The notes below the pieces were generated by a model. The model was not told the DNA's origin, ran no database searches, and saw nothing but the letters and a program-made list of their open reading frames with translations. This document shows, piece by piece, positions 60,724-64,000 of a DNA stretch of 64,000 nucleotides. Source of the DNA: Stenotrophomonas aracearum (lineage in GTDB: Bacteria > Pseudomonadota > Gammaproteobacteria > Xanthomonadales > Xanthomonadaceae). Positions within the stretch are counted from its first letter, which is position 1; every line of letters starts with the position of its first letter. The stretch lies in contig NZ_CP115543.1 in NCBI RefSeq assembly GCF_031834615.1, positions 1 to 64,000 on the forward strand, in the 5' to 3' direction. Made by a program: the position numbers and the translations under genes.

Positions 60724-61473
60724 ATGAGCACTACCCTCAATGGCAAGGTCGCACTGGTCACCGGCGGCACCACCGGCATTGGCCTGGCTACCGCCCGGCA
60801 CCTGGCTGCGCTGGGCGCCAAGGTCTTCATCACCGGCCGCCGCCAAGCTGAGCTGGATGCGGCAGTCGCCGCGATCGGTCCCGCGGCAACCGGCATCCGC
60901 GCCGATGCATCACGGCCCACCGACCTCGATGCGGTCTATGCGCAGATCGCCAGGCAGGCCGGCAAGCTGCACATCCTGTTCGCCAACGCCGGTGGTGGCG
61001 ACATGCTGCCGCTGGGCGCCATCACTGAAGAACACTTCGACCGCATCTTTGCCACCAACGTACGCGGCGTGCTGTTCACTGTGCAGAAGGCGCTGCCGCT
61101 GCTGGTAGACGGCGCTTCGGTCATCCTCACCGGGTCCACGGTGTCCATCCAGGGCACCGCCAACTTCAGCGTGTACAGCGCAAGCAAGGCCGCCGTGCGT
61201 AACTTCGCCCGCTCCTGGGCACTGGACCTGAAGGACCGCCATATCCGGGTCAACGTGGTCAGCCCCGGCCCGATCCGCACGCCGGGGCTGGGTGATCTGG
61301 TGCCGGACGAAGCGCGGCAGGGATTGTTCGATCACCTGGCGGCGCAGGTGCCACTGGGTCGGCTGGGCGAGGCGCAGGAAGTGGCCAATGCCGTTGCCTT
61401 CCTGGCATCGGATGAAGCGAGCTTCGTCAACGGCATCGAGTTCTTCGTGGATGGCGGCATGGCGCAGGTCTGA
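60724..61473 (+). CDS. SDR-family oxidoreductase (second copy)
   Basis: A 249-residue short-chain dehydrogenase with [31 protein letters not shown], catalytic YSASKA and the C-terminal [14 protein letters not shown]. It is the same length as the SDR at 54950 and closely similar in motif spacing, so the two are paralogs. ATG 60724 follows AACGGAGAACATC. It is divergent from a LysR regulator that probably controls it. Confidence 0.92.
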   Translation: MSTTLNGKVALVTGGTTGIGLATARHLAALGAKVFITGRRQAELDAAVAAIGPAATGIRADASRPTDLDAVYAQIARQAGKLHILFANAGGGDMLPLGAITEEHFDRIFATNVRGVLFTVQKALPLLVDGASVILTGSTVSIQGTANFSVYSASKAAVRNFARSWALDLKDRHIRVNVVSPGPIRTPGLGDLVPDEARQGLFDHLAAQVPLGRLGEAQEVANAVAFLASDEASFVNGIEFFVDGGMAQV

Positions 61474-61523
61474 GCCTCCGGCCGTGCTAGCCTGCGCGGC
61501 TGCGCCCAACCACTCGCTTGCCC

Positions 61524-64000
<2,477 letters not shown>

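Overview
The window starts exactly on the dnaA start codon and reads through dnaN, recF and gyrB, so it is the origin end of a bacterial chromosome. The gene order, the high GC, the tonB-exbB-exbD1-exbD2 block, the GTAG-type palindromic repeats next to recF and the TTAG-N6-TACTA LexA-type sites all point to Xanthomonadaceae, most likely Stenotrophomonas. Species is not resolved.

Region 1 (1-15.6 kb) is core chromosome: replication genes with candidate oriC DnaA boxes and four parS-like sites, a CPBP membrane protease, an M48 lipoprotein protease, the TonB energy-transduction operon with a TPR protein in front, cardiolipin synthase, and pdxJ.

Region 2 (about 15.99-40.52 kb) is an integrated genomic island of about 24.5 kb. 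It sits inside a PA0069-type radical SAM gene. The 5' piece (15754-15990) and 3' piece (40517-41371) rejoin in frame to a 363-residue protein, and the break falls within the CxxxCxxC iron-sulfur motif. The island carries a full-length but diverged copy of the gene it breaks (16941-18032, also 363 residues), and both copies have a LexA-type operator upstream. Mobility genes are three large tyrosine-recombinase-like proteins in a row plus a small HTH/coiled-coil protein, resembling Tn554 (tnpABC) or GInt (ginABCD) elements; the small gene is here on the opposite strand. Cargo includes an XRE regulator, an unknown gene followed by a HAD-like gene, a Gabija anti-phage pair (gajA-gajB), a metal-efflux cluster (czcI-like, czcCBA, HupE/UreJ-type permease, membrane anchor protein, His-tailed MFS exporter), and a dual-specificity phosphatase at the right end.

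Region 3 (41.4-52.7 kb) is a complete urease locus: GntP-type permease, ureJ, ureF, a urea transporter, ureCBA, ureD, ureE and ureG. It is followed, with overlapping reading frames, by a CobS-like AAA+ ATPase and a CobT-like VWA protein. Structural genes run on the minus strand between two plus-strand blocks, so urea import, nickel supply, enzyme and maturation factors lie together.

Region 4 (52.7-64 kb) is ordinary chromosomal gene content: a YczE-type membrane protein divergent from a MocR regulator, two SDR oxidoreductases (one divergent from a LysR regulator), an SMR transporter, a receiver-domain protein, a LytTR regulator, a membrane acyltransferase, and a hybrid histidine kinase cut by the window end.

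All calls are from reading the sequence and recalled family knowledge; no search was run.
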